From: Paenibacillus alvei DSM 29
Lineage (GTDB): Bacteria; Bacillota; Bacilli; Paenibacillales; Paenibacillaceae
Direction of reading: 5' to 3'
NCBI RefSeq assembly: GCF_000293805.1
Contig: NZ_AMBZ01000003.1
Location: 372,001-436,000 of the forward strand
DNA: 64,000 bases
In this document: one piece after another, positions 17,021 to 25,287 of the stretch
Position numbering within the stretch: the stretch's first letter is position 1
How the letters are laid out: every line of letters begins with the position of its first letter
Made by a program: the position numbers and the translations under genes
Notes under the pieces: generated by a model
What the model saw: only the letters and a program-made list of their open reading frames with translations
The model's database searches: none
Told to the model about the DNA's origin: nothing

Positions 17021-17881
17021 ATGACAAGCAATGAGCCGCATCAGCAAGCTCATGATGGCAGAAGCGGTATTGAGCTTAGCAAAAAAGAACTGTATTTTCT
17101 AGCCGGCATTATTGGGTCGGATCGCTTGCTGGGGGTCGAGGATCCATTCCGCGGATACTTGACAGAGGAAATTACAGAAGAATGGAACAAAGTCAAAGCA
17201 TCGCTTCTGCGTAAAGGTTATTTGACCGAAGCTCCAGGCGGCGTAGAGCTTGGGATACCATCACACGTATATTCGACTGTAGCTGTGACGGGATTGGCGA
17301 ATCGCTCTTGCTGGGTTCGCTTCCTTGATACAGTCGCTGAGCCTGGTCGCAAGGAATATGAAGGGTATTTTCACTTTACGGATGACTTGACTATAGAACG
17401 AGTACAGGCTCAGGAACAAGCGGATATGTACTACTTTCTTGAATATGGTTCGACGAATGAAGCATGTTCTGTCATTGTGAATCGGATGCATTGGGCCGAG
17501 CAGGATGAGAGCGATATAACGGCTGTTATGCTGTCTAAGAGGCACTTTCACAAGCTATATGAACAAGCAAATGAACTAACCGTTGAACAAATGGTCAGCC
17601 AGCTTATGACCTTCGATGGGGAGGAAGAGGGAGCAGTTGCGCTTGCGCATTCTCTGAAGCATCGGACAGCATCTGGTGAGATGTTATTTCTCGTATGGAA
17701 TGAGAAGACGTGGGATGTGCAGGGAGCTGCGTTTCTTGTCGGAGGAGCTCGAAATTGGCTCATACGGCAGAGTTCTAAGGGAGATGAGGATTGGTTAACT
17801 GCAACTTTAACAACGAAGGAACAGCTGGAGAGTATGTTAATCGATTGGAATCGCCAGCATTCTATGGAGGAAGGAAGGTGA
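17021..17881 (+). CDS. uncharacterised T7SS-locus protein, possible secretion chaperone
   Basis: A 286-residue soluble acidic protein I do not recognise with certainty. The N-terminal third is helical (LSKKELYFLAGIIGSDRLLG, then KASLLRKGYL, a winged-helix-like stretch). The middle has beta strands (YEGYFHFTDDLTIERV; DMYYFLEYGS). A C-terminal beta-rich part ends EQLESMLIDWNRQ. The layout loosely recalls EspG-type ESX chaperones, which bind WXG/PE-PPE substrates, but this is inference from position and pattern. It lies 18 bases after the restored essC stop and 4 bases before the WXG-like gene, so it is probably co-translated with both; immunity protein or chaperone are the main options. ATG 17021 follows GGGGGTGG by 9 bases. 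Confidence 0.6.
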   Translation: MTSNEPHQQAHDGRSGIELSKKELYFLAGIIGSDRLLGVEDPFRGYLTEEITEEWNKVKASLLRKGYLTEAPGGVELGIPSHVYSTVAVTGLANRSCWVRFLDTVAEPGRKEYEGYFHFTDDLTIERVQAQEQADMYYFLEYGSTNEACSVIVNRMHWAEQDESDITAVMLSKRHFHKLYEQANELTVEQMVSQLMTFDGEEEGAVALAHSLKHRTASGEMLFLVWNEKTWDVQGAAFLVGGARNWLIRQSSKGDEDWLTATLTTKEQLESMLIDWNRQHSMEEGR

Positions 17882-17885
17882 TATC

Positions 17886-19058
17886 GTGCGCATTATCGTT
17901 ACGCCGGATGCGCTTCGTGAGGGGAGCCGTCAGCTGAAGGCAACAGCGGAGCAATTGGAAGCTATTCAATCGTCATTGGAACGGTCTCTTCAATCAATAG
18001 AGTGGGAGGCATCTATTAAGACTGCTGTCGAAGAGAAATGGCAGCAGGCTGCACGGTTATCTGCTCAAATACATACGCTTTTGTACGAATTAAGCAAGCA
18101 GCTTCAATCCAAGGCTGATCAGTTCCAAACGGCTGATCAGCAAGCGCACCCGATACTGGGTCAAGCTTACCAGATCGGTTCGGCGGCGTCACTATATTCA
18201 ACGATCGGGATTGGGGGGGCATCGTTAATTATCCCTGCTGTAGGGACTCAGGTAGGAGCCATATCGAATCCGAATGCGGTTGTGCGAGCAATTGGTAAGC
18301 AAGAGGATAAGGGATCAGGATGGAACTGGAAGCCTACGGTTCCTGAAATGTATGGTTATGGGAAAGATGGTTATCGCATGATGAATATGGGGAAGAGTGG
18401 GTTCAATGTCAATGTGCGTGGAGATGGCTATGCGACCATCAGTGGGGCGAGATCCAAGTTCGCGCTGTCTGAGGGGATACAGGGAACGAGATATGCGGCA
18501 TCTAATGCAGCGAATCATACGAATGTATGGAAATTCGTAGATCCGGCAGTTGCAGCGAAAGAGTCGCTATCCATTAAAGGCTGGAGTGCGAAGCTTGGAT
18601 ATGCTGGGCTGGCATATGATACAGGAACGGCAGTTATGACTGATTATGACAAAGGAGGCCCAAGTCGTGCTGCAGCTAGTGCAGTCGTAAATGGCTCGAT
18701 TGGAGTCGGCACGATGGCAGCAAGCGCAGCAGTGGGCGCTTGGGTCGGATCAGTCGTTCCTGTTGCAGGCACAATTGTTGGTGCAGGAGTAGGCCTTGCG
18801 ACTGGAGCAGCGATCTCCATGGTTACAGAGGTCACGATTAATGGCAAATCGATCAAGACCCATGCGGTGGATGCCGTAGATACTGTAGTGGATACTGTGT
18901 CTGATACCGTTACAAGTGGAACGAAAACAGCTACTGAAGCTGTTCAGGAAGGGGTTAAAGCGGTGAAAAGCGGTGCGACAAAGGCAGCCGGCAAAGTTGT
19001 AAACAAGGTAACCAATATGTTCGGAAGTGCCAGTGCAGGCAAGTTGCTTCCTAGCTGA
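17886..19058 (+). CDS. WXG100-like protein with glycine-rich membrane-active C-terminus, candidate T7SS effector
   Basis: A 390-residue protein. Residues 1-88 form a helical hairpin of WXG100 type with the turn written SIEWEASI (Trp40-Glu-Ala instead of W-x-G) and the family-like ending FQTADQQ. Residues about 90-250 are a Gly/Tyr/Asn-rich region. Residues about 255-315 form a long Ala/Gly-rich hydrophobic stretch (AVGAWVGSVVPVAGTIVGAG) with GxxxG spacing. The last 70 residues repeat VDTV/AVxxGA-like amphipathic units. This organisation resembles polymorphic T7SS substrates, and a glycine zipper recalls the membrane-depolarising TspA effector of S. aureus; toxicity is not demonstrated. GTG 17886 follows GGAAGGTG. 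It could instead be a structural or scaffold component. Confidence 0.65.
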   Translation: MRIIVTPDALREGSRQLKATAEQLEAIQSSLERSLQSIEWEASIKTAVEEKWQQAARLSAQIHTLLYELSKQLQSKADQFQTADQQAHPILGQAYQIGSAASLYSTIGIGGASLIIPAVGTQVGAISNPNAVVRAIGKQEDKGSGWNWKPTVPEMYGYGKDGYRMMNMGKSGFNVNVRGDGYATISGARSKFALSEGIQGTRYAASNAANHTNVWKFVDPAVAAKESLSIKGWSAKLGYAGLAYDTGTAVMTDYDKGGPSRAAASAVVNGSIGVGTMAASAAVGAWVGSVVPVAGTIVGAGVGLATGAAISMVTEVTINGKSIKTHAVDAVDTVVDTVSDTVTSGTKTATEAVQEGVKAVKSGATKAAGKVVNKVTNMFGSASAGKLLPS

Positions 19059-19244
19059 TGCTCCAATAGGTTTAACAGACGGTTTTAATTTGTGACATAA
19101 GCACTATACAACAATGATGCTGGACAGGTTTTTCGGAACAGCACCCGACCCTATATGTGTGTATTGTTTTTAATATAAGCTCAACGCATCAGTTCTGAAA
19201 TTACACAAAGGTTTAGGAATGCAGGAGTAGAAAGGGAAGGATGA

Positions 19245-19565
19245 ATGATGGAGAATCAAGTCGGGCAACAACATGTTGCGAAGGAAGAGAATGAATTGCT
19301 TCCGCTCGGCTCTGTAGTGCTGCTGCGTGAAGGAAGTAAGAAATTAGTGATTTACGGCCGCAAGCAGCTTCAGGTGACTACGAATCGGTTGTTCGATTAT
19401 TTGGGCGTTGTGTATCCAGAGGGATATATTGACGAGAATTACTCTTACTTGTTCAATCATGAAGATATAGAAGTGATTGCTCATGTTGGCTATACCAATG
19501 AAGAAGAAGAGCAATTTCAGCTTGTTCTCCAACGTGTGCCGTTGGCTCCAGAGTCCTCTTTATAG
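19245..19565 (+). CDS. DUF4176-domain protein of the T7SS locus
   Basis: A 106-residue protein with the DUF4176 pattern: LLPLGSVVLLREGSKKLVIYG near residue 20, then FDYLGVVYPEGYID and YLFNHEDIEVIAHVGYTNEEE. DUF4176 proteins recur beside WXG100 and EssC genes in Bacillota, but their biochemical role is not known; they may be secretion accessories. ATG 19245 or 19248 follows AGGGAAGGATG. A 186-base gap without features separates it from the preceding gene, and the EsxA gene follows 113 bases later with its own probable promoter. Confidence 0.85.
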   Translation: MMENQVGQQHVAKEENELLPLGSVVLLREGSKKLVIYGRKQLQVTTNRLFDYLGVVYPEGYIDENYSYLFNHEDIEVIAHVGYTNEEEEQFQLVLQRVPLAPESSL

Positions 19566-19585
19566 ATTTGGGACCGGAGACTCTT

Positions 19586-19614
19586 TTAATAGGGCGGTAG
19601 AATTCATGTACAAT
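19586..19614 (+). promoter_or_regulatory. candidate promoter for esxA
   Basis: TTAATA (19586-19591) and TACAAT (19609-19614) with a 17-base spacer lie about 65 bases before the WXG100 gene. Together with the terminator after esxA this suggests a short, separately expressed esxA transcript. Confidence 0.3.
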
Positions 19615-19678
19615 TGTGGGCAGATAGATTTGAAATATTTACTTTTCATTCAATTGTCTACCAAAGGGAGGAGTCATC

Positions 19679-19954
19679 ATGGCAGGCCGCATATTAATTA
19701 CACCGGAACAGGTTGATCAAGTAGCAAATCAATTTAAGCAAGGTGGAGACCAGAGCCAACAAATCGTAGCGTCTCTTACTCAGTCGATCCAAGGCATGGA
19801 GGGTCAATGGGAAGGGATGACGAAGCAGCGCTTCTTCCAGGAATTCCAGGAGGCAAGCAAGCAGATGCAATCATTCGTACAGACTCTAAATACGATTAGT
19901 GAAGAGCTGAAGGCGATCGCACAGAAGTTTCGCACTGTCGACGAACAGCGGTAA
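19679..19954 (+). CDS. esxA: WXG100-family secreted protein (EsxA type)
   Basis: A 91-residue protein, the standard WXG100 length. It has two helices around the turn GQWEGMT (Trp-Glu-Gly, residues 43-45) and a C-terminal FRTVDEQR tail. WXG100 proteins dimerise as four-helix bundles and are the signature exported substrate and cofactor of type VII systems, recognised by the last EssC ATPase domain. ATG 19679 follows GGGAGGAG by about 6 bases. It is flanked by its own candidate promoter and a terminator, so it can be made in excess of the machinery. There is no signal peptide, as expected. Confidence 0.95.
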   Translation: MAGRILITPEQVDQVANQFKQGGDQSQQIVASLTQSIQGMEGQWEGMTKQRFFQEFQEASKQMQSFVQTLNTISEELKAIAQKFRTVDEQR

Positions 19955-19988
19955 TTATTTATCTCTTAATATTAAATACGAAGAGGAA

Positions 19989-20018
19989 GCCGGGCGTTGG
20001 AAATACTCCCGGTTTTTC
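19989..20018 (+). terminator. terminator after esxA
   Basis: CCGGG (19990-19994) pairs with CCCGG (20008-20012), flanked by AAG/TTT pairs, followed by TTTTTCTT. Confidence 0.65.
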
Positions 20019-20057
20019 TTACATCATATCGAAGATCATCCGGGAGGATAGGAAACA

Positions 20058-22091
20058 ATGTCATTTCAGCCACAACCAGGAGATACGATCATTATTCACG
20101 ATACAGAATATCGGTTCGGAGAACATCCGGCAGCTCCTGGACTCGTCTACGCGCAGGCAGGCAGACAAGGTGTCATCTATCAGCTTCTCCCACCCCAAGG
20201 AAATGCTGCAGAGGCGAAGGCGTTAAAAGTATTCAACCCGAAGTATCGTGTCCCTTCTATGGTATATCAGTCCGAGCTGCTAGAGTCCTATAGTGAGTTG
20301 ACAGGGTTAAAGGTGTGCAGTCGGAGCGTATTAACCCCTGAGAAAAACGGAGGACTGATCCACAAACATACGGACTTGCTATATGCAGTGGCAATGCCGT
20401 GGATTTATGGTCCTACTTGGTTGGATATCGTCGCAGAACGCAAAATGCTGACACGCCAGCAGAGCTTGCTCATGGCCAAATCCCTGGCTCGTATATGCTC
20501 TGGTATGGAGCAGAGGGGGTTAGCACATTGTGATTTGTCTGCGCCGAACATCATGCTTCCTTTTTTCTCGGAAGTTAAGCAGAGCGCGAATGCCTCACCG
20601 ATACAATTGGTTGATGTAGAGCAGTTGTACAGTCCCAAGCTGGATCGTCCAGACGTCCTATTCAGTGGTTCTCCAGGATATGCTGCACATCGAACGCTTC
20701 TAAGCGGCATGTGGAGCGCTTATGCGGATCGGTTCGCGGGCAGTATCCTGCTGGCAGAAATGCTGGGATGGTCGTCTGCGCAAATTGTGCAGAAATCATG
20801 GGGAGAAAGCTATTTCGATCAGCGTGAGATGCAAACATCATGTGATCGGTACGAGGTATTGAAGCGTGAATTGCAGGAGCTCTATGGGAATAAAGTCGCG
20901 GAGCTGCTGACCCGCGCTTGGGAAAGCCAAGATTTAAGCAGCTGTCCGACCTTCGGCGAGTGGCTGGTTGTTCTTAATGGAATTGATGAAGAGAAACAGA
21001 TGGCGATTGATGCTCCGCTTCATGTTCAACATAAGGAAGGTAAGGATGCTCTATCGAATTCTGAACATTCAAAACCGATGATAGCCGACTCGGAAAACGC
21101 AGTACATTTTGCTGTACTAACGGAAAAAGACGAAATAGCTGCTGCTTCTGCATGTGATGAAGCAGATCCTGATATCGTGAATCGATTATTCCGCCAAGCC
21201 AGAGAGCTGGAAGGGCGCAGTCAGTTGCAAGGTGCGTTGGAAGTATATCGTTCCGCTCATCATTTTGTTGTGGACGGAAGCCCCATGCAAATCGAATTGA
21301 CTGCTGCCATCGCTGACTTAGAGCATAAGCTTGTTGCGGAAGTGCAACAAAAGTCAGGAAGTAAGGGGAAGTTTAGTAAACGTGCGATTTCTATCATTTG
21401 TATCGCTTCAGCGGTATTGATCATTGGATGCGGTGCCGTTGTGGCAAGCATGATGAATGCAAATGCTGCTACGAAGGCGGCGGAAGAGCAGGTGCTTCTC
21501 GATGCGAAGCAGCTAGAAATGCAGAATCAGCAGTTGAAGGCGGAAGAGGAACGGAAGCAAAAGGAAGAGCAACAGAAGCAAGAGGAAGCTAAACGGCTGC
21601 GTGAGGAGGAACAGCGCAAGCAGGAGGAGCAAAAGCGAAAAGCGGAAGCACAGCGTGCGAAGCAGTTGGAAGCAGCTGAGAAGGCGGCAGAACGCAAACG
21701 TCTCCAAGCCAAGTATGATCAGCAAATGCAATATGAGAAGTATTTAGCATGGAAGAAGGAGCGGGACGAACAGCTCCGTATCGAACAGGCACGTGAACAG
21801 GGACGTCAACAGGAACGTAAGCGGCTGGAAGCAGAACAGGCTGCGAAGAAGGCTGCTGAGCTTAAGAAGGTTCGCAACCGAGATGTTGTTCTGCTGATAG
21901 CATCCTACAATAAAACATATAATGCGATCAAGCAGGACAATATGAAAAATGCAAAAACCTATGCCTTAGAGTTCGTAGAGCGTTACGAAAAGGATCCAAA
22001 TTTTTTCAAGAATGTCGGGAAAGTCGGAACAAGAGCAGCACATATATATAAATTCTTGCAAGATACAAGCTATAAAATACCGGATATTTAA
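20058..22091 (+). CDS. membrane-anchored Ser/Thr protein kinase-like protein of the T7SS locus
   Basis: A 677-residue protein. Residues 1-310 have a protein-kinase fold. The ATP-site lysine is in EAKALKVF, the catalytic loop is AHCDLSAPNIM (Asp and Asn kept), and DVE replaces DFG in QLVDVEQLYS, followed by GSPGYAAH. A TPR-like segment (LFRQARELEGRSQLQGALEVY) precedes one membrane helix (about 444-466). Then comes a 140-residue Glu/Lys/Gln/Arg coiled coil and a short C-terminal domain. The kept catalytic residues suggest activity. T7SSb EssB also has a kinase-like fold plus one membrane helix, so this could be the EssB equivalent, an active regulator, or both. Genes for a vWA protein and a PP2C phosphatase follow directly. 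Confidence 0.8.
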   Translation: MSFQPQPGDTIIIHDTEYRFGEHPAAPGLVYAQAGRQGVIYQLLPPQGNAAEAKALKVFNPKYRVPSMVYQSELLESYSELTGLKVCSRSVLTPEKNGGLIHKHTDLLYAVAMPWIYGPTWLDIVAERKMLTRQQSLLMAKSLARICSGMEQRGLAHCDLSAPNIMLPFFSEVKQSANASPIQLVDVEQLYSPKLDRPDVLFSGSPGYAAHRTLLSGMWSAYADRFAGSILLAEMLGWSSAQIVQKSWGESYFDQREMQTSCDRYEVLKRELQELYGNKVAELLTRAWESQDLSSCPTFGEWLVVLNGIDEEKQMAIDAPLHVQHKEGKDALSNSEHSKPMIADSENAVHFAVLTEKDEIAAASACDEADPDIVNRLFRQARELEGRSQLQGALEVYRSAHHFVVDGSPMQIELTAAIADLEHKLVAEVQQKSGSKGKFSKRAISIICIASAVLIIGCGAVVASMMNANAATKAAEEQVLLDAKQLEMQNQQLKAEEERKQKEEQQKQEEAKRLREEEQRKQEEQKRKAEAQRAKQLEAAEKAAERKRLQAKYDQQMQYEKYLAWKKERDEQLRIEQAREQGRQQERKRLEAEQAAKKAAELKKVRNRDVVLLIASYNKTYNAIKQDNMKNAKTYALEFVERYEKDPNFFKNVGKVGTRAAHIYKFLQDTSYKIPDI

Positions 22092-22140
22092 TTCGGAACA
22101 TAGAGTGTTATGAATACACGATATGAGGTGAACTGGACGA

Positions 22141-22893
22141 ATGAACTACACGATACAGGCTTCACAGCGAACACCTGCACTTCTCATATATTTAATAGAT
22201 ATTAGTGCCTCTATGAACATGACGATGGCTGGAAAAAGGCGTATTGATGTGGTGTATGACGCATTATCTCAGGCTATTCGTCAGATGGTGTTCCGTTCAA
22301 CGAAAGGCCATAGGCTGACACCTCGCTATCGGATAGCCATCTTAGCATACAGTGATGATGTGTATGATGTATTGAATGGAATTAAAGGAATTGATGAGAT
22401 TGCAAGTATGGGAGCATTGCCGGATTTGACCCCGGTTCGCTTTTCGGATGCGGCCAAGGCATTTCTGCAAGCGGAAAGATTGCTGGAGGCAGAGCTGCCT
22501 TATATGCAGGATTGCCCGGCTCCTCTCATCTGTCATATGACAGATGGAGTTGCTACAGGCGATGATCCGGCGCCTATCGCAAAACGAATTATGCAGATGG
22601 GCGTTCCGGATGGAAATGTTCTTATTGAAAATATTTTTATAACGGATTATATGCTGGATACACCGATTGAGGAGCCGCGACGGTGGAAAGGGATATTGCA
22701 TGATACGGTGCTAACGGATGAGCATGCGCAGAAGCTTCGCAGCATGTCATCGGTCTTGCCGGAAAGTTATCGCGAAATGTTGGTGGAGGCGGATTATCAT
22801 CTTGCTCAAGGTGCCTACATGATGCTGCCAGGCAATTGTCCGGAACTAGTGTCGATTGGCTTCCAAATGTCTGCCGCTACCCCTGTGCGTTAA
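22141..22893 (+). CDS. von Willebrand factor type A (TerY-like) protein
   Basis: A 250-residue cytosolic vWA domain with an intact MIDAS metal site: DISAS (YLIDISASMNM, residues about 16-26), a middle Thr/Ser position in LTPVRFSDA and the C-terminal MTDGVATGDDP. vWA domains of this type scaffold protein complexes through a bound Mg ion. In TerY-P modules a small vWA protein works with a PP2C phosphatase and a kinase, and here the kinase precedes by 49 bases and the PP2C gene follows by 139. It starts at ATG 22141 after GAGGTG. Its partner is probably the kinase or a T7SS component; no enzymatic activity is expected. Confidence 0.85.
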   Translation: MNYTIQASQRTPALLIYLIDISASMNMTMAGKRRIDVVYDALSQAIRQMVFRSTKGHRLTPRYRIAILAYSDDVYDVLNGIKGIDEIASMGALPDLTPVRFSDAAKAFLQAERLLEAELPYMQDCPAPLICHMTDGVATGDDPAPIAKRIMQMGVPDGNVLIENIFITDYMLDTPIEEPRRWKGILHDTVLTDEHAQKLRSMSSVLPESYREMLVEADYHLAQGAYMMLPGNCPELVSIGFQMSAATPVR

Positions 22894-23032
22894 TCGCTTT
22901 TGAAACTAACGGCAGCCCTTGCCTAGATGATACATAGAAGTCGGAATGTAATCCGGCACGCAACAAAAGAAGTTCAAAGTTCCTCAATACATATACAGCT
23001 TGGAATGTGAGGGAAAGGCAAGGTGAATCCGC

Positions 23033-23828
23033 ATGAGTCTGACATCCTATCACTTTACATCTAACCAGCAGGTGGATCAGCCTTTAACGACGATTGTGCA
23101 ATCGCCTTTTCGCTGCCGTTTCGCCTACGCTAAAGCGGGTGAAACGGCGCATTATAAAGAGAATAATCAAGATTTTTTAGCTTTTCGCATTGATGAAAAT
23201 GCGCTCAGCTTTATCATGTGTGATGGAGTTAGCTTGAGCTATCGGGGAGATTTTGCCGCGCACTTTCTAGGAACTCATCTCCTGAATTGGATTTCTGCTA
23301 CTGGCCATGCAGAGCGGAATGAAGCTTCTTTCCATGAATATCTTCATTCTTTACGTGAATGTGCCGCCGAACAGATGTCGCGCTTAACGGTTCCATCGGA
23401 TCTTCCATTGCTGCTGCGAGATGTGCTTGAGGATAAAAAGGATTGGCAGTGAAACGATGTTCATTTGTGGTCGGGTTGACGTCTTTAATGGCATACATCC
23501 GTACCATCGCATTTGGCTAACTTGGCATGGAGATGTAAGGCTTCGCTTATGGCAGCACGGACAGGAGAGCGGCGAGTTTCTCGGAGGGTCAAACTCGACC
23601 AGACAGCGTTGGTCAGCTGCTCGCGGTTTGATTGGCGGGCGAGCATGTACTTGGCAGCAGCAGGTGGAAGGTCGAATTCCATCTCGGCTGTTGGTGTATA
23701 CGGATGGTTTTTCGGATCTGGATGATAGGCAAGATCCACCGAAGGATGAGCAGCTGCGTCGCAAACTTGAGCATACGAATGGTGAATGGCTAGGGGATGA
23801 TGCCTCATTCCTTGATATTATCTGGTAA
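23033..23828 (+). pseudogene. PP2C-family protein phosphatase, frameshifted in an A5 run
   Basis: Two overlapping frames make one PP2C of about 264 residues. The first (ATG 23033) gives RFAYAKAGETAHYKENNQDF and IMCDGVSLSYRGDFA, the metal-binding Asp motifs, and stops at 23450-23452. The second, entered at 23439, continues RIGSETMFICGRVDVF and holds VYTDGFSDLDD and GDDASFLDIIW, the last metal-binding motifs. Removing one A from AAAAA (23435-23439) joins them as EDKRIGSETM. All catalytic motifs are then present, so a sequence error is at least as likely as real loss. It would oppose the kinase at 20058. It is the third member of the kinase/vWA/phosphatase set. Confidence 0.8.
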
Positions 23829-24003
23829 GTTGGCAAAAAAATGTTGGATTGAGACAAGATAACGATGCTGTATGCTCATTCGTAAGGTATAATCGTAGCA
23901 TAGATAAAATGAAGCTGTGTCTTCCTTTTTGAACATATTAGAAGCCTAGAGAAATATCAGCATACAACATGGGGAAGACAATTGAGCTGAGAAAGGTTGC
24001 CAC

Positions 24004-24543
24004 ATGAAGAGAAAACACGCAGATCGCTACGATTGGAAACGGATCTTGTCCAAGCAGTTCGCGCTTACTCAAGTCGATTCTTCAGATTTTACAGGATACA
24101 TCTCCCTTATTAAAATCAATTCGGTAAGGCAGCCGCTTGTCGTAACTATGGATGGAAAGAGATTAAAGCTAGTTGATGTAGGATATTGTTGGATGCAATA
24201 TTTCCCTTTGGATGAGCATTATTCGATAACTACGGTATTTAATGAACGGGGACAGGTTGTCCAGTGGTATGTAGATATTTGTGAGCCGTTTGCACTGGAT
24301 GAACGCGGCATACCGTATTTTGTCGATTTATACTTGGACGTTGTTCTGCTGCCGACGGGACATGTTTTTTTGCTGGACGAGGATGAATTAGAAGAGGCAT
24401 TAGAATGGGGACGGATATCCCATGATCAATATCGTATTGCAGTGAACGAGGCATCACGACTCTTTCATGAGGTGAAAGAGCACTCGTTGATAGGGCGCAG
24501 CAAAGATGATTATATAATGATGCTGCAATTGCTAGAGAAATGA
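24004..24543 (+). CDS. DUF402-domain protein (YgaC-like)
   Basis: A 179-residue protein closely following the B. subtilis YgaC pattern: MKRKHADRYDWKRILSKQF, FTGYISLI, a conserved YCWMQYFP segment, WYVDICEPFALDERGIPYF and DLYLDVVLLPTG. DUF402 proteins have a beta-barrel fold with a metal or phosphate site; some relatives hydrolyse nucleoside tri/diphosphates, but YgaC itself is not well defined. ATG 24004 follows GAGAAAGG. It lies 175 bases after the PP2C and ends at a strong terminator. Whether it belongs to the type VII operon is doubtful, because related genes are found elsewhere in Bacillota without one. Confidence 0.88.
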   Translation: MKRKHADRYDWKRILSKQFALTQVDSSDFTGYISLIKINSVRQPLVVTMDGKRLKLVDVGYCWMQYFPLDEHYSITTVFNERGQVVQWYVDICEPFALDERGIPYFVDLYLDVVLLPTGHVFLLDEDELEEALEWGRISHDQYRIAVNEASRLFHEVKEHSLIGRSKDDYIMMLQLLEK

Positions 24544-24545
24544 TA

Positions 24546-24576
24546 AGAAGACTGAGAATCAGTCTTCTTTGTTTTA
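24546..24576 (+). terminator. terminator after the DUF402 gene
   Basis: A perfect 10-bp stem AGAAGACTGA (24546-24555) / TCAGTCTTCT (24559-24568) with a 3-base loop, followed by TTTGTTTT. Confidence 0.85.
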
Positions 24577-24815
24577 TTTCAGGGAGTGCTCCAGCCCTTA
24601 TATTTCACAAGTTGAAACTTTTTCCACAGTTAAAGCGTCTAAACAATGTACCACGTTAGATGGTGGAGATTCCCTTTCTTTAATTGATGTAATCGCTCAC
24701 AATCTCAGTTTTACGTTGCTCAACTCACGTTCACGTTGCACAAGTAGAAAGTTAGAGAGTAGGGACATGAATACAAGAATTTCCATGTGCGATAAAGGAA
24801 AGGGTGGGGCTTGTA

Positions 24816-25243
24816 TTGTTTCCAGTCGTTTATTCAACTTTATGTGAGCAAGCACTCAGGACATGGATAGCAGAAAATTATAGCATAGGGACAGTTCAGC
24901 GCGTTACATATACGCACTATGACTTTGACCTATGTGGATACGGCTAAAGGGCCTATGATATAGCTGAATTCCGTTTGGCACGAGAAGTGCGCTTGAACCG
25001 CGATTCAGAAAATTGTCCTTACTGTGGAATGCATTCCTAGAAGGGTATCAGTCCATACGTCCGTTAAGCGCAGACGATATTCGAGCGGTTCCCCTATTTG
25101 TTGCAGCGCGTCAATTGTGGCTGATGGCCCTATGCCTCCACGATTTACAAATTGTCGGCAGCATCGATTCAGGCGACGATTTTATTGATGAGAAGATGGA
25201 CTATTTCAACTCATTGCCTGTTGAACTTATAGGCAATATATAG
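24816..25243 (+). pseudogene. aminoglycoside-phosphotransferase-family kinase remnant with internal deletion
   Basis: A decayed APH-fold kinase. A TTG start at 24816 after GGAAAGGGTGGGG gives LFPVVYSTLCEQALRTWIAE, a typical N-terminus of this family. It then joins abruptly to THYDFDLCGYG (from about 24912), the metal-binding loop that should lie roughly 180 residues later. A TAA follows, then RAYDIAEFRLAREVRLNRD, a frameshift near 25010, and LLWNAFLEGYQSIRPLSADD to the stop at 25243. So the central two thirds, including the catalytic HxD loop, is missing. In intact relatives DFDDCGYGWRAYDIA is one run. The product cannot function. The original substrate is unknown (homoserine- or choline-kinase-like enzymes share this fold). 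Confidence 0.7.
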
Positions 25244-25287
25244 GTAGTATGGTAAACAAGCATGACATGCTTGGCAGGAGGGACAAC

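Noticed and set aside
21480..21740. Minus-strand hydrophobic Leu/Phe-rich frames over the kinase coiled coil
   Set aside because: Antisense shadows of Glu/Lys-rich coiled-coil codons.
24569..24847. 92-codon open frame after the DUF402 gene
   Set aside because: Begins inside a terminator, no ribosome binding site, Ser/Arg-rich shadow composition; the phosphotransferase remnant explains its right part.
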